50,329 nt of DNA from CAYUPI01 sp964446585 (GTDB taxonomy: Bacteria; Verrucomicrobiota; Verrucomicrobiia; Limisphaerales; UBA8199): contig CAYUPI010000042.1 of assembly GCA_964446585.1 (NCBI GenBank), positions 1 through 50,329 of the forward strand. The letters run 5' to 3'. Shown one piece after another: positions 1 to 8,375 of the stretch. The translations under genes were made by a program, and so were the position numbers. The number at the start of each line of letters is the position of its first letter. Position 1 is the first letter of the stretch. The notes under the pieces were generated by a model. The model was not told where the DNA came from and did no database searches. It saw nothing but the letters and a program-made list of their open reading frames with translations.

Positions 1-692
1 CCACTGTGCGTCACCGTCACCGGCCCGCCGCAGTTGTCGGTGGCAACCACCCCGGTATCATCCGGCGGCGGGATGTCCGACGTGCACGACACGGTCCGGT
101 CCGCCGGGCACTGGGTAATCACCGGCGCGGTCGTGTCGTTGACCGTGATGGTCTGGGTGCAGCTCGCGCTGTTGCTGCACGCGTCGCTGGCCGTGTAAGT
201 GCGCGTGACTGTGTATTTGCCCGGGCAGCTTCCGGGTGTGACGGTGTCTGCGGTGTGCGTTACTGTCACCGGCCCGCCGCAGTTGTCGGTGGCAACCACC
301 CCGGCATCATCCGGTGGCGGGATGTCTGAGGCGCAAGACACGGTCCGATCCGCCGGACATTGGGTGATAACCGGCGCGGTCGTGTCGTTGACAGTGATGG
401 TTTGGGTGCAACTCGCGCTGTTACTGCATGAGTCGCTCGCCGTGTAAGTGCGCGTGGCAGTGTATTTGCCGGCGCAGCTTCCGGGTGTGATGCTGTCCGC
501 GGCGTGCGTTACTGTCACCGGCCCTCCGCAGTTGTCAGTCGCCACGACCCCGGCATCATCCGGTGGCGGGATGTCTGAGGCGCAAGACACGGTCCGATCC
601 GCCGGACATTGGGTGATAACCGGCGCGGTCGTGTCGTTGACAGTGATGGTTTGGGTGCAACTCGCGCTGTTGCTGCATGAGTCACTGGCCGT
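1..692 (-). repeat. Tandem 249-bp repeats encoding 83-residue HYR-like units
   Basis: The landmark CGGCCCGCCG (CGGCCCTCCG in the last) starts at 21, 270 and 519, a period of exactly 249 bp, or 83 codons. The two rightmost units share a stretch of about 120 identical bases (from about 297 and 546), showing recent duplication or gene conversion. The leftmost is cut by the window edge, so the array may continue. Confidence 0.9.
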
Positions 693-2948
693 CCAGGTCC
701 GGACAATGGTCTTTTTGCAGTCCGTGCCGCTGGAAGTTTCGGCGAAGCTGACCGCGACAGTCGCGTCGCAATCATCACTGGCCGTCACCGTTGGAGCAGG
801 GGGCACCTGGCTAAAGCACTGGTAACTGGCGGTCAAACCGGGACACCCGCTCAGCACGGGCGGCAAAGTGTCCACTTTCCAGTGATAAACGACTGTACTC
901 GGAGCCGAAACGTTGGTGCAGATGTCAACGGCTAAGATCGTGAACGTGCGTGTGGTGACGCAGCCGGTGGTGGAGTCGGTGTGCGAGACGATAACTGTCG
1001 GCGTACCGGAGTCGTCGGTGGCAGTTGTGCCCGCTTTGACGCTGTCGTCGGTAGGGATTTTGGCCGGAGCAGGATTGCAGCCCAGGTCGCCGCCCGCAGG
1101 CGTCCCGGTGACATTTGGCGGGGTCGTGTCCACGCTAACCGTGACGGGCGTCGAGCAGGTGGCGGTGCAGTCGCCAGGATCCGAAACCGAAACCACGACC
1201 TGGTGGGCGCCCACGGCAAAAACCGCGGTAAACTGTTCGGTAGCAGTCGTAGGCGGTCCGCCAGCCGCGACGAGGTTCGTTTGATACGGGGTGCCGTCCA
1301 CCGTCCAGATCACGATCAGCGGATCACCGTCAGCGTCGGCTACATTCACCGAGACCGTCGCGACTGCTCCGGTAGGGGCCTGGCAGTTCAGAGTAATGGC
1401 GGACTGACAGCTAATCGTGGGCGGGCGGTTGCTGTATTCGTAGGCGCCAATGTCAATGACTCCATCAACGATGCGCGGAAAGCCGCGCTGGTCGGTCTGA
1501 GGCGCTTCGTTGTTGTTGCCAGCGTTGATGCCGGGACTGCCGCACAACAGAGCGTGGGTGAGCGTCGGTCCACCATTGTCCTGGAGCGGGCCGAGCGCGA
1601 GCGCAGCAGCCGTGAGATTAAAGTGATCACCAGGGCCGGGCACAATCGGGCCGTTGGTCGTGCCCAACAAGTTGAAGCCCGATTCGATGTCCCCCGAGGG
1701 GCCGCTGACGAAATCCATCGCGCTAACGGAGTTCCCAGCCAGAATCGTGTTCGTGATCACAACGACACCGGCGGAATTAAAGAGCCCGCTTCCAACTCCC
1801 GTCGCACCCACAAGCGGGCCGGGAACGATATTGGCAGTGACGGTGCTGTTGGTCAGCACGGCGTAACTGGCAAGGCCACCCAGGAACATACCGCCGCCCT
1901 GAGCGATGCCGGTTCCGGCAGAACCTGAGCCGCTGACGGCTGCGTTGCTGCTTATTGTGCTGCTTGCCAGGTAGACGTCAATTGTGTTTACAATCCCGCC
2001 TCCTTGACCCGAGCCACCAACGCCACTTGTGCCGATGCCGCCCGCTGCCAGGTTTCCGTTCACCGTGCTTTTGTCCACTGTTAATGTGCCGGAGTTTCCG
2101 ATCCCGCCCGCCTGGCCGACTCCGCCGACAAGGCCGTTGCCGCCGATCGCTGCGTTGAACGCGACGGTGCATTGGCTCAAAACCAAGGTTCCTAGGCTGA
2201 AAATGGCGCCACCGGAAGAATTGCCGTTCGTCCCTCCCATCGCTGAGTTTGCGTCAATGACAGAATTGGTAAGGGACAGAGTTCCGTCATTATAGATACC
2301 GCCGCCGAAAGTATTTGCATCCACGAGGACAGTAGCCGTATTGGTGCTGATGACACAGCGAATGGCGGTAAGCGTGCCCTCATTGTTGACGCCGCCGCCG
2401 TAGGCGCCTCCTGCAGCGCTCCCGCCTGTGCTGCTGGCCGCGTTTCCACTGATAACGCAGTTACTGAGGGTCAACGTGCCTGAACCTGAATTGTCAATCC
2501 CGCCCCCGCGTTGTGACGCCGAGTTGCCGACAATGGCACAGTCGCTGACCGTCATATGCGACTCATTGTGGAGGCCTCCGCCTATGACGGCACGGCCATG
2601 GTTCACCGTCATTCCGGAGAGAACGACGATCCCGGATATCCCTGATTGGATGTTAAAGATGCGAAAGTCGGGCGTGCCGCCGGCCGTGCTCCGCTCGACC
2701 GACAGTTTGTCGGCCCCGGCTCCGGTCACGGTCAGAGTTTTGTCGATAACCAACTCACCGCTGGTTAGCACGATCGTTCCGGTCACAGAAACGTCGATGG
2801 TGTCGCCAGCCACAGCACTGGCCAGGGCTTGGCGCAGCGAGCCGGGGCCGCTGTCAGCCGTGCTGGTGACCGTGATAGTGGCCGCGATTCCCGAGCCGTT
2901 AAACAGGACCGCCGTGAGAAGCAAGGCTAGACCAATGCCGTTTTTCAT
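1..2948 (-). CDS. Secreted beta-helix / HYR-repeat surface protein (3' end beyond window)
   Basis: An uninterrupted minus-strand frame runs from ATG at 2948 to the left edge (982 complete codons, no stop), so the protein is C-terminally incomplete here. It begins MKNGIGLALLLTAVLFNGSG, a Sec signal peptide. Residues of about 25-500 are rich in G, N, S and T with recurring patterns such as GGGIDNSG and GGGIYNDG, typical of right-handed beta-helix (polymorphic outer membrane protein-like) domains; this part closes with DIGAYEYSN, the usual end of choice-of-anchor Q modules. From about residue 505 come Cys-containing Ig-like HYR modules, the last three being near-identical 83-residue units (DTTAPVITQCPA... 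ATDNCGGPVT...). Families of this build are exported adhesins or surface proteins. It lies downstream of the pilus-like genes on the same strand after a 254-bp gap, so a separate transcript is possible. Ligand and anchoring cannot be seen. Confidence 0.85.
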   Translation of the reverse strand, partial: MKNGIGLALLLTAVLFNGSGIAATITVTSTADSGPGSLRQALASAVAGDTIDVSVTGTIVLTSGELVIDKTLTVTGAGADKLSVERSTAGGTPDFRIFNIQSGISGIVVLSGMTVNHGRAVIGGGLHNESHMTVSDCAIVGNSASQRGGGIDNSGSGTLTLSNCVISGNAASSTGGSAAGGAYGGGVNNEGTLTAIRCVISTNTATVLVDANTFGGGIYNDGTLSLTNSVIDANSAMGGTNGNSSGGAIFSLGTLVLSQCTVAFNAAIGGNGLVGGVGQAGGIGNSGTLTVDKSTVNGNLAAGGIGTSGVGGSGQGGGIVNTIDVYLASSTISSNAAVSGSGSAGTGIAQGGGMFLGGLASYAVLTNSTVTANIVPGPLVGATGVGSGLFNSAGVVVITNTILAGNSVSAMDFVSGPSGDIESGFNLLGTTNGPIVPGPGDHFNLTAAALALGPLQDNGGPTLTHALLCGSPGINAGNNNEAPQTDQRGFPRIVDGVIDIGAYEYSNRPPTISCQSAITLNCQAPTGAVATVSVNVADADGDPLIVIWTVDGTPYQTNLVAAGGPPTTATEQFTAVFAVGAHQVVVSVSDPGDCTATCSTPVTVSVDTTPPNVTGTPAGGDLGCNPAPAKIPTDDSVKAGTTATDDSGTPTVIVSHTDSTTGCVTTRTFTILAVDICTNVSAPSTVVYHWKVDTLPPVLSGCPGLTASYQCFSQVPPAPTVTASDDCDATVAVSFAETSSGTDCKKTIVRTWTASDSCSNSASCTQTITVNDTTAPVITQCPADRTVSCASDIPPPDDAGVVATDNCGGPVTVTHAADSITPGSCAGKYTATRTYTASDSCSNSASCTQTITVNDTTAPVITQCPADRTVSCASDIPPPDDAGVVATDNCGGPVTVTHTADTVTPGSCPGKYTVTRTYTASDACSNSASCTQTITVNDTTAPVITQCPADRTVSCTSDIPPPDDTGVVATDNCGGPVTVTHS

Positions 2949-3170
2949 AATTGAGAACGAGACGAGACGAGAGCCGGCTGGAATCCGCATATTCCCCGTC
3001 AGCGGTACAAACGTTTTGCCCGTCTTTTCGGAATCAGAAAAAGGCGATGGGAAGACGGCCCAAAGGGGCTGGTGGGTCGTGCCGACGCACTATTCTACCA
3101 TCGGGTTCAGGACAGACGCGCAGAAGCTTGGGCAGCGGAGCATGTCGGGCCGGCCGGAGCTCGGAAGCCG

Positions 3171-3185
3171 CCCGGAAACTCCGGG
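3171..3185. terminator. Short hairpin after the pilus-like genes
   Basis: CCCGGAAACTCCGGG is a 6-bp perfect stem with a 3-nt loop, 18-32 bases past the stop of the PilX-like gene. There is no T-tract on either side, so an intrinsic terminator is only possible. The rest of the 2949-3202 gap shows nothing else convincing. Confidence 0.3.
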
Positions 3186-3202
3186 TTGCGATTAATGGAG
3201 CC

Positions 3203-4477
3203 TTACAGCTCAGTCCACGAAGTCACCACAAGCACGCCACCCCCGCTAAGCGCTTGATCATAATGGACGCCAGAGCCGCCGCTGCAGTTGAAGGTATTGC
3301 AGATCACCGCTCCAAAGACTGATGCGCCACCGCTTATCTTAACACTGGCTTGCGGGGCATTGATAGTGCCCACAAAGTCGCCCAGCCCGCTGTACATCAG
3401 GCTGGTGCTGGTCGGCAAGCCGTAGTAGGAAAAGTTGGATGGCAAGCCACTGCCGTTCACGACACCTCCACCGGAAATGCTTCCCATGCCGCCAACATAC
3501 AGCTTCAAGCTGGCCCCGGGAGCGATGTAAATATAGCCCGTGCCATTCACAATGAAATCGCCGGTCACCCATAATGTAGCATTGGCCGTTACGATCATTG
3601 GCCGGTTCTGCGAATTGCTCACGAAACTGTCGGCTGTGTAAACAAAAGCCGAACTGTCGTAGCTAAGGTACGTGATGTTCGAAATCCCGACTGGCGTAGC
3701 TGTTGCCGGGATAAATTGCCCGGTTGGCGTCGAGTTATCCTGAAAGTAAACATTCATATCATCATTCGTCCAATTTTGTTGGATCCCACTGCTCTGATTG
3801 AAGTCACCCACCGATCCATCGGCCACCGAGACAGTCCCGCCTGGCCCAGTCACCGCCATCCCATAAATGTGGCCGCTTCCGACATCGATCGCCTTCGGCT
3901 GCTGCGAATCCGTGCCGACACCGCCGTTGGCATTGCGGTTGGTCGCGCTGTACGGTCCCGCGGACGAATTGTAACCATCGACGACAGCCGAGCCGCTCAG
4001 CTTGATGAAGTCGCTGGCGGCAATCGCCATATTGAAGCGGCTGGGGGGATTGGTGGTCGTCAGCATCACCTGTCGGGAGATGTACTCGTTGTCTCGCAAC
4101 GGCGAGCGAACGTATCCTGCTGAGACGATGAACGGAGCGCTCGAGGCAACGTTGAAGTTGGTAACATAGTAGTAACTGCCATCCGGCAAGCTCCGGTACT
4201 TCCAATACACTTTGTGTCCTTGGACACGGTCCATAGTCCAATCATTGGCCGTGGGTTGGCTCTTATCCACCTGCAGATGCGTCAGAGCTTCCTCGAGACC
4301 GGCTTCCAGCACGGGGACAGCGCTGTTCCAGGCCAGAGCCCTCATCGCGTTGTTGTTGCGGTTGCCGACCAACACCAAGTAACTGCCCAGGACGGTGCCG
4401 ATCAGAGCGCACATAACGACTGCGGTGACGAGGATACTTCCGCTTTGGGATTTTCTGATGGTCGGGTTCATAGGCAT
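3203..4477 (-). CDS. PilX-like pilus assembly / pseudopilin-associated protein
   Basis: A 424-residue protein whose start ATG (4477) shares one base with the TGA of the upstream gene (TGATG), which fixes the start and indicates translational coupling; an ATG at 4471 is an alternative. The N-terminus has basic residues then a single hydrophobic helix (SGSILVTAVVMCALIGTVLG), as in PilX/GspK-like proteins, without a classical FTLIE site. The next part (NNAMRALAWNSAVPVLEAGLEEAL) resembles the PilX N-terminal helix. The C-terminal half is rich in G, S, T and N with repeated short beta patterns (SGSAVVDGYNSS, GGGVVNGSG), like the C-terminal domains of verrucomicrobial PilX-type proteins. With the two prepilin genes upstream it probably forms a minor-pilin or pseudopilin set in the inner membrane. 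Confidence 0.7.
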   Translation of the reverse strand: MPMNPTIRKSQSGSILVTAVVMCALIGTVLGSYLVLVGNRNNNAMRALAWNSAVPVLEAGLEEALTHLQVDKSQPTANDWTMDRVQGHKVYWKYRSLPDGSYYYVTNFNVASSAPFIVSAGYVRSPLRDNEYISRQVMLTTTNPPSRFNMAIAASDFIKLSGSAVVDGYNSSAGPYSATNRNANGGVGTDSQQPKAIDVGSGHIYGMAVTGPGGTVSVADGSVGDFNQSSGIQQNWTNDDMNVYFQDNSTPTGQFIPATATPVGISNITYLSYDSSAFVYTADSFVSNSQNRPMIVTANATLWVTGDFIVNGTGYIYIAPGASLKLYVGGMGSISGGGVVNGSGLPSNFSYYGLPTSTSLMYSGLGDFVGTINAPQASVKISGGASVFGAVICNTFNCSGGSGVHYDQALSGGGVLVVTSWTEL

Positions 4478-5196
4478 CAATTGTTTCGCAGGGCGATTTT
4501 GGCTGACTGAACGCTTTCACTGTTTGCTTGCGCCCCCAGTATTTTTCGGGAGCATTTCCAGGTCACTTGAATGAGCCTGGTATTAGTGACGTACGCCGGA
4601 TCATAGGCGTCAAACGTGTTTGAGATGGCGGTGTGCTGGTATTTGGCGAACTGGAGGAAATCGCAGCCAGTCAGGAGCGTGTTGGTTTGGCCGCCACTGA
4701 CGCGGACGAGGGTGCGTGCGCCGGGATCGTAGGTGAAGTTCAGTGGGTTGTTATCCACATCAAGCAAGGTGAGGCTCGTGGCCGAATAATCCATGACACG
4801 ATGGGCCTGGCGGATTTCGCGCGACATCTTATCGAGGGCAAACTGGCTGGTCTGATCCAGATCGACATAATTTGCTATCGCGACAAAACTGCGGCCGCTG
4901 TACCACGAGAGTGAGCCAACCGCGACCACGGTCAGCAACGCCAGAGCTGAGGCGACCATGACCTCAATCAGCGTGAAGGCAGAGTTTCTGCCGGTACGAA
5001 GACAAGGAATGTCCCACGCCGCAGGCGCCGGCCTGGTCTGCGAGCTTCGAGCGCCATCGTCGTTGATGGTCCGCGAAAAGCCCCAGCGAACCGCACGGGA
5101 GGTTGCCGCGCTCTGGGTGACAATGTCGGTATGCTGGGGAAGCGGCCGTCCCCAAACAAAGCACTCGCACGGTTTGGTTGAAGCGCTAGTAAACAT
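4477..5196 (-). CDS. Prepilin-type cleavage/methylation protein, PilW-like
   Basis: A 239-residue minor pilin/pseudopilin. The processing site and helix are at about residues 72-95 (SAFTLIEVMVASALALLTVV), with the conserved Glu at +5 after the F. The -1 residue is Ala, not the usual Gly. The leader is unusually long (about 72 residues) if ATG 5196 is used; no GTG/TTG start nearer the site was found in frame, so either the leader is real or an unusual start is used. The body resembles PilW (SGRSFVAIANYVDLDQTSQFALDKMSREIRQA). It overlaps the upstream gene by 11 bp and the downstream gene by one to four bases, so the three are one transcription unit. It probably helps prime or cap a type IV pilus or type II secretion pseudopilus. 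Confidence 0.75.
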   Translation of the reverse strand: MFTSASTKPCECFVWGRPLPQHTDIVTQSAATSRAVRWGFSRTINDDGARSSQTRPAPAAWDIPCLRTGRNSAFTLIEVMVASALALLTVVAVGSLSWYSGRSFVAIANYVDLDQTSQFALDKMSREIRQAHRVMDYSATSLTLLDVDNNPLNFTYDPGARTLVRVSGGQTNTLLTGCDFLQFAKYQHTAISNTFDAYDPAYVTNTRLIQVTWKCSRKILGAQANSESVQSAKIALRNN

Positions 5197-5683
5197 AATT
5201 TTGTAAACCGTATTTGGAGACGTAGGTAGTCATCTGGCGGGTTCGGGTGATGTTGCCGGAAGTCCAGGTCAAATCGATCTGAATTGCGCGCAGCTGACTG
5301 GCATAGGATTCGGAGAGCGGCGCGTTGGTCACGGTCACCGTTCCGGTATAGACAAAGCCACTGGTCGAGGCGTTGTTGGTGTCCGTGGGATAGAAGGGGG
5401 CCGTGAACGTTGTCGGGATGAAGCCGGGCGCTACGTTATCCCATTTGATCAAGCGGATCACTTCCATCCGCTCTTCCAGGATTTGCGTCGCGCGCAAATT
5501 CTCCCGCGCCACGCGCAACAAGGCGAAGCCGGACGAGAACCCGGCGTAAAGCGACACCACCATGAAGCTCAACAGCGATGAGGCGACCATGACCTCGACG
5601 AGTGTGTAGGCCCGTTGAGTGGTGGGCTTGCTGACGGGCACGGACTGGTCGAACTGCGGGCACTTTCCATTCTTCCAATTCAT
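5186..5683 (-). CDS. Prepilin-type cleavage/methylation protein, PilV/GspI-like
   Basis: A 165-residue protein. ATG 5683 is preceded at 8-nt spacing by AGGAG on the minus strand, which favours it over the GTG one codon earlier. The prepilin site is QRA|YTLVEVMVASSLLSFMVV at about residues 25-45, with Glu at +5 and Ala at -1, followed by one transmembrane helix and the heptad-like SSGFALLRVARENLRATQILEERMEVIR typical of PilV/GspI. The remainder is a small beta-rich globular domain. It is the first gene of a three-gene overlapping set. GspI/J-type pseudopilin and PilV-type minor pilin cannot be told apart without the assembly ATPase and secretin genes, which are not in the window. Confidence 0.75.
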   Translation of the reverse strand: MNWKNGKCPQFDQSVPVSKPTTQRAYTLVEVMVASSLLSFMVVSLYAGFSSGFALLRVARENLRATQILEERMEVIRLIKWDNVAPGFIPTTFTAPFYPTDTNNASTSGFVYTGTVTVTNAPLSESYASQLRAIQIDLTWTSGNITRTRQMTTYVSKYGLQNYVY

Positions 5684-5837
5684 CACAGGTACTCCTGGGT
5701 TTAGGTTGAGCCTGCTAACGGGGACACGCTATTCGAAGAAGGGGGTTTATGGAAACTGGGGTAGGGCATGAACATTTCCCCGGTGTTAATTCGGATTAAA
5801 ATCCAGGGGATTCTCCGGGGAGAAGAAAGATTATTGA

Positions 5838-5866
5838 TTGACGCATGTTGGCTGGATCGGTTATGG
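5838..5866 (+). promoter_or_regulatory. Sigma70-like promoter upstream of prpB
   Basis: TTGACG (5838-5843), a 17-nt spacer and TTATGG (5861-5866), 30 bases before the prpB start. The 5684-5896 gap is divergent, so the pilin-gene promoter must also lie here; I saw no clear one. Confidence 0.35.
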
Positions 5867-5896
5867 ATTGTTGGGAAGGTGGAGTAATGGAATAAT

Positions 5897-6823
5897 GTGG
5901 CGCCGCAGCAGAATTGCTTGCTGACTCGCACTTCATCGATTAACCAAGAGCCAGTGCGAGCGAACAAGACGGCTCCCAGGCAGGCATTACAAACGAAAAC
6001 GGATTCCCCCGGGGCACATTTGCGCGCGGCGCTGGCGGCGGAGCGTCCGTTACAGCTCGTGGGGGCCATCCACGCCTACGCAGCCATTCTGGCCGAGAAG
6101 GTCGGATTCAGAGCGATCTATCTCTCCGGCGCCGGCGTGGCCAACGCATCTCGGGGAATACCTGACATCGGCTTGACCACACTGGAAGATGTGTTGATCG
6201 AGGTCCGCCGGATCACCACCGCGACGCGATTGCCGCTGCTGGTCGATGCCGACACCGGCTGGGAAGACCCGAAGAAAACCGTCCGCGAGATGATTCGGGC
6301 CGGCGCAGCCGGTCTCCATCTCGAAGACCAGGTTCCCGCCAAAATATGCGGTCATCTGCCCGGCAAGCAATTGGTCAGCGCGGATGAAATGGTTGCGCGG
6401 CTCCGCGCGGCCGTGGCTGGCAAGACGGATCCAGAGTTTGTGATTATGGCCCGCACCGATGCCGCTGCCAATGAAGGTCTCGACCAAGCAATCCAGCGGG
6501 CCTGCCGCTACCGTGACGCCGGGGCCGACATGATCTTCGCGGAGGCATTGACAGAGTTGGCCCAATATCGAAAGTTTGCCGAATCCGTGAAAGTCCCTGT
6601 CCTGGCCAATATTACGGAGTTCGGCAAGACGCCGTTGTTCACAGTCCAGGAATTGGCGTCGGCAGGTGTTGGCCTGGCGTTGTATCCGCTATCGGCCTTT
6701 CGCGCGATGAACGCGGCGGCCCTGAAAGTTTATCGCGCGATTCGCACCGAGGGCACGCAAAAGAGCCTCGTCGGCGAGATGCAAACCCGGGCTGAGCTTT
6801 ACGAGTTTCTAAACTACCAATAA
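5897..6823 (+). CDS. prpB: Methylisocitrate lyase
   Basis: A 308-residue member of the isocitrate lyase/PEP mutase superfamily, which splits 2-methylisocitrate to pyruvate and succinate, the last step of the methylcitrate cycle. Visible signatures are AIHAYAAILAEKVGFRAIYL near the N-terminus, the metal-binding VDADTGWED (Asp117 and Asp119) and the active-site loop KICGH with the catalytic Cys at 151. KICGH rather than the longer isocitrate lyase motif, together with the neighbours, supports PrpB. The GTG at 5897 gives about 35 poorly conserved leading residues; the family usually starts near SPGAHLRAAL, so a later start is possible. prpC follows after 2 bp, so the two are co-transcribed. Confidence 0.9.
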   Translation: MAPQQNCLLTRTSSINQEPVRANKTAPRQALQTKTDSPGAHLRAALAAERPLQLVGAIHAYAAILAEKVGFRAIYLSGAGVANASRGIPDIGLTTLEDVLIEVRRITTATRLPLLVDADTGWEDPKKTVREMIRAGAAGLHLEDQVPAKICGHLPGKQLVSADEMVARLRAAVAGKTDPEFVIMARTDAAANEGLDQAIQRACRYRDAGADMIFAEALTELAQYRKFAESVKVPVLANITEFGKTPLFTVQELASAGVGLALYPLSAFRAMNAAALKVYRAIRTEGTQKSLVGEMQTRAELYEFLNYQ

Positions 6824-6825
6824 AT

Positions 6826-7941
6826 ATGGAAAAAAAAACCGGAGGATTAGCCGGCGTCGTCGCCGGGCAAACTGCGATCAGCACCGTGGGCAAGGAAAGT
6901 TTCGGCCTGACGTATCGCGGCTATTCCATCAATGACCTCGCCGAAAAGGCGACGTTCGAGGAAGTCGCCTATCTGCTCCTCCGCGGCCATTTGCCGAATC
7001 GCGCCGAGTTGACAGGCTTCCGCGCGCAACTCAGTTCCTTGCGCGGACTGCCCGGTCCGCTCAAAGTGGTCTTGGAACAACTGCCCGGTGGGACACACCC
7101 GATGGACGTGCTGCGGACGGGGTGCTCGGCGCTGGGCTGTTGGGAACCAGAGTCCCGTGAGCGCGATCAGTTCCAGGTCGCCTATCGCTTGCTGGCGGCT
7201 TTCCCGTCCATGCTGCTCTACTGGCACCAGTACCATCGACAAGGCAAGCGCATCGAGACTCAGACAGAAGACGCCTCGATGGCCGCCCATTTTATGCATC
7301 TGCTGCTCGGCAAACCCGCCGAAGACCTGGTGGTGCGCGCGCTGGATGCGTCGCTGATTTTGTACGCAGAGCATGAGTTCAATGCTTCGACATTCGCCGC
7401 CCGGATCACGACTTCCACGCTGTCGGATTTTCATTCGGCGATCACTTCCGGCATCGGCACCTTGCGCGGTCCGCTCCACGGCGGCGCCAACGAGGAGGCC
7501 ATGGCGCTGATTCAACGCTTTCAAACGCCGGACGAGGCCGAAGCCGGCTTAATGGACTTGCTCGCGCGCAAGCAACTGGTGATGGGCTTCGGTCACCGCG
7601 TCTATAAGACCTCGGATCCGCGCAACAGCGTCATCAAGGAGTGGGCGCGTCGGTTGGCCGAAGCGCGGGGAGACAAGCGTCTCTACCCGATTTCCGAACG
7701 AATCGAAGCCGTCATGTGGCGCGAAAAGAAGCTGTTTCCGAACCTCGATTTTTACAGCGCTGCCGCTTTTCATTTTTGCGGAATCCCGACGCCGATGTTC
7801 ACCCCGATTTTCGTTATTTCCCGAACCTCGGGCTGGTCCGCGCACGTTATCGAGCAACGCGGCGATAACCGATTGATTCGGCCCACGGCGGATTACATCG
7901 GCCCCGAGCCTCGGCCATTCGTGCCATTAGAGAAAAGATGA
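6826..7941 (+). CDS. prpC: 2-methylcitrate synthase / citrate synthase
   Basis: A 371-residue type II citrate synthase fold protein that condenses propionyl-CoA with oxaloacetate. It starts with MEKKTGGLAGVVAGQTAIST, the typical PrpC N-terminus, and is about 60 residues shorter than the TCA enzyme at 29551. The catalytic triad is visible: His218 in GPLHGGAN, His257 in GFGHRVY and Asp308 in NLDFYSA. Only 2 bp separate it from prpB, and the next gene overlaps its stop by 4 bp. Some residual citrate synthase activity is common in this family. Confidence 0.93.
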   Translation: MEKKTGGLAGVVAGQTAISTVGKESFGLTYRGYSINDLAEKATFEEVAYLLLRGHLPNRAELTGFRAQLSSLRGLPGPLKVVLEQLPGGTHPMDVLRTGCSALGCWEPESRERDQFQVAYRLLAAFPSMLLYWHQYHRQGKRIETQTEDASMAAHFMHLLLGKPAEDLVVRALDASLILYAEHEFNASTFAARITTSTLSDFHSAITSGIGTLRGPLHGGANEEAMALIQRFQTPDEAEAGLMDLLARKQLVMGFGHRVYKTSDPRNSVIKEWARRLAEARGDKRLYPISERIEAVMWREKKLFPNLDFYSAAAFHFCGIPTPMFTPIFVISRTSGWSAHVIEQRGDNRLIRPTADYIGPEPRPFVPLEKR

Positions 7942-8264
7942 TGAGAGGCCCTTCATTCGCTGAAGCAAATATGAGCGCGCTGGTCGGCGCGATTGTCGGC
8001 GCCACCGGAGGATTATTTGCCGTTGGGATCGCGCCCGCGGTCATCGGCCGGAATTTGGCCTTGCTTTTCGAGACGCCGATTCTCGGCCTAATCTGTTTTT
8101 TCATTAGTGGCACGTTCGGCTGGCTCATCGGGGGACAGATCGGCCCGCGCTTGGGAGCGAAGTTTGATCCCCGCCGAGCTGAAGTCGTCGGCGGGGTTCT
8201 GGGCGGCCTGGTGCCCGTGACACTCATCGCTTTGTGGGGATGGTATATGGTCACGCCTCGCTAA
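7938..8264 (+). CDS. Small Gly-rich membrane protein inside the prp operon
   Basis: 108 residues, starting in the ATGA that overlaps the prpC stop, so it is translationally coupled. It has three hydrophobic segments at about residues 13-35, 43-68 and 84-104, with Gly-rich faces (GAIVGATGG, GTFGWLIGGQIG, VVGGVLGGLVP) like a packed helical bundle, and a charged loop (GAKFDPRRAE) between the second and third. I do not recognise the family. Its place between prpC and prpD suggests a link with propionate use, but a generic membrane protein carried in the operon is equally possible. Confidence 0.65.
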   Translation: MMRGPSFAEANMSALVGAIVGATGGLFAVGIAPAVIGRNLALLFETPILGLICFFISGTFGWLIGGQIGPRLGAKFDPRRAEVVGGVLGGLVPVTLIALWGWYMVTPR

Positions 8265-8272
8265 TTGGGCTT

Positions 8273-8306
8273 TCTCCTCCTCCTCCTCCTCGTCCTCGTA
8301 TTCGGA
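8273..8306. repeat. CTC/CTCGTC low-complexity repeat
   Basis: Six tandem CTC units followed by CGTCCTCGTATTCG lie in the 111-bp gap before prpD. It resembles a degenerate member of the CTCGTC-type hexamer repeats often seen in this lineage (inference). A faint complementary stretch (AGTCGAGGACC) follows at 8328-8338. Confidence 0.5.
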
Positions 8307-8375
8307 CTAGAGGCCCCAGAAGAGAAAGTCGAGGACCAGTCAGGGAAGACACAGCAACAAAGTTAGCGAAACCAA

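Noticed and set aside
1..692. CRISPR-like array
   Set aside because: The 249-bp repeats are coding, with no spacer pattern and no cas genes in the window.
981..1928. A 315-codon plus-strand frame over the surface-protein gene
   Set aside because: Repetitive R/G/D/H-rich translation of no known family, antisense to a better-supported long frame with signal peptide and domain motifs.
5701..6069. A 122-codon minus-strand frame in front of prpB
   Set aside because: No RBS, no family likeness; it overlaps the prpB N-terminus and the divergent promoter region.
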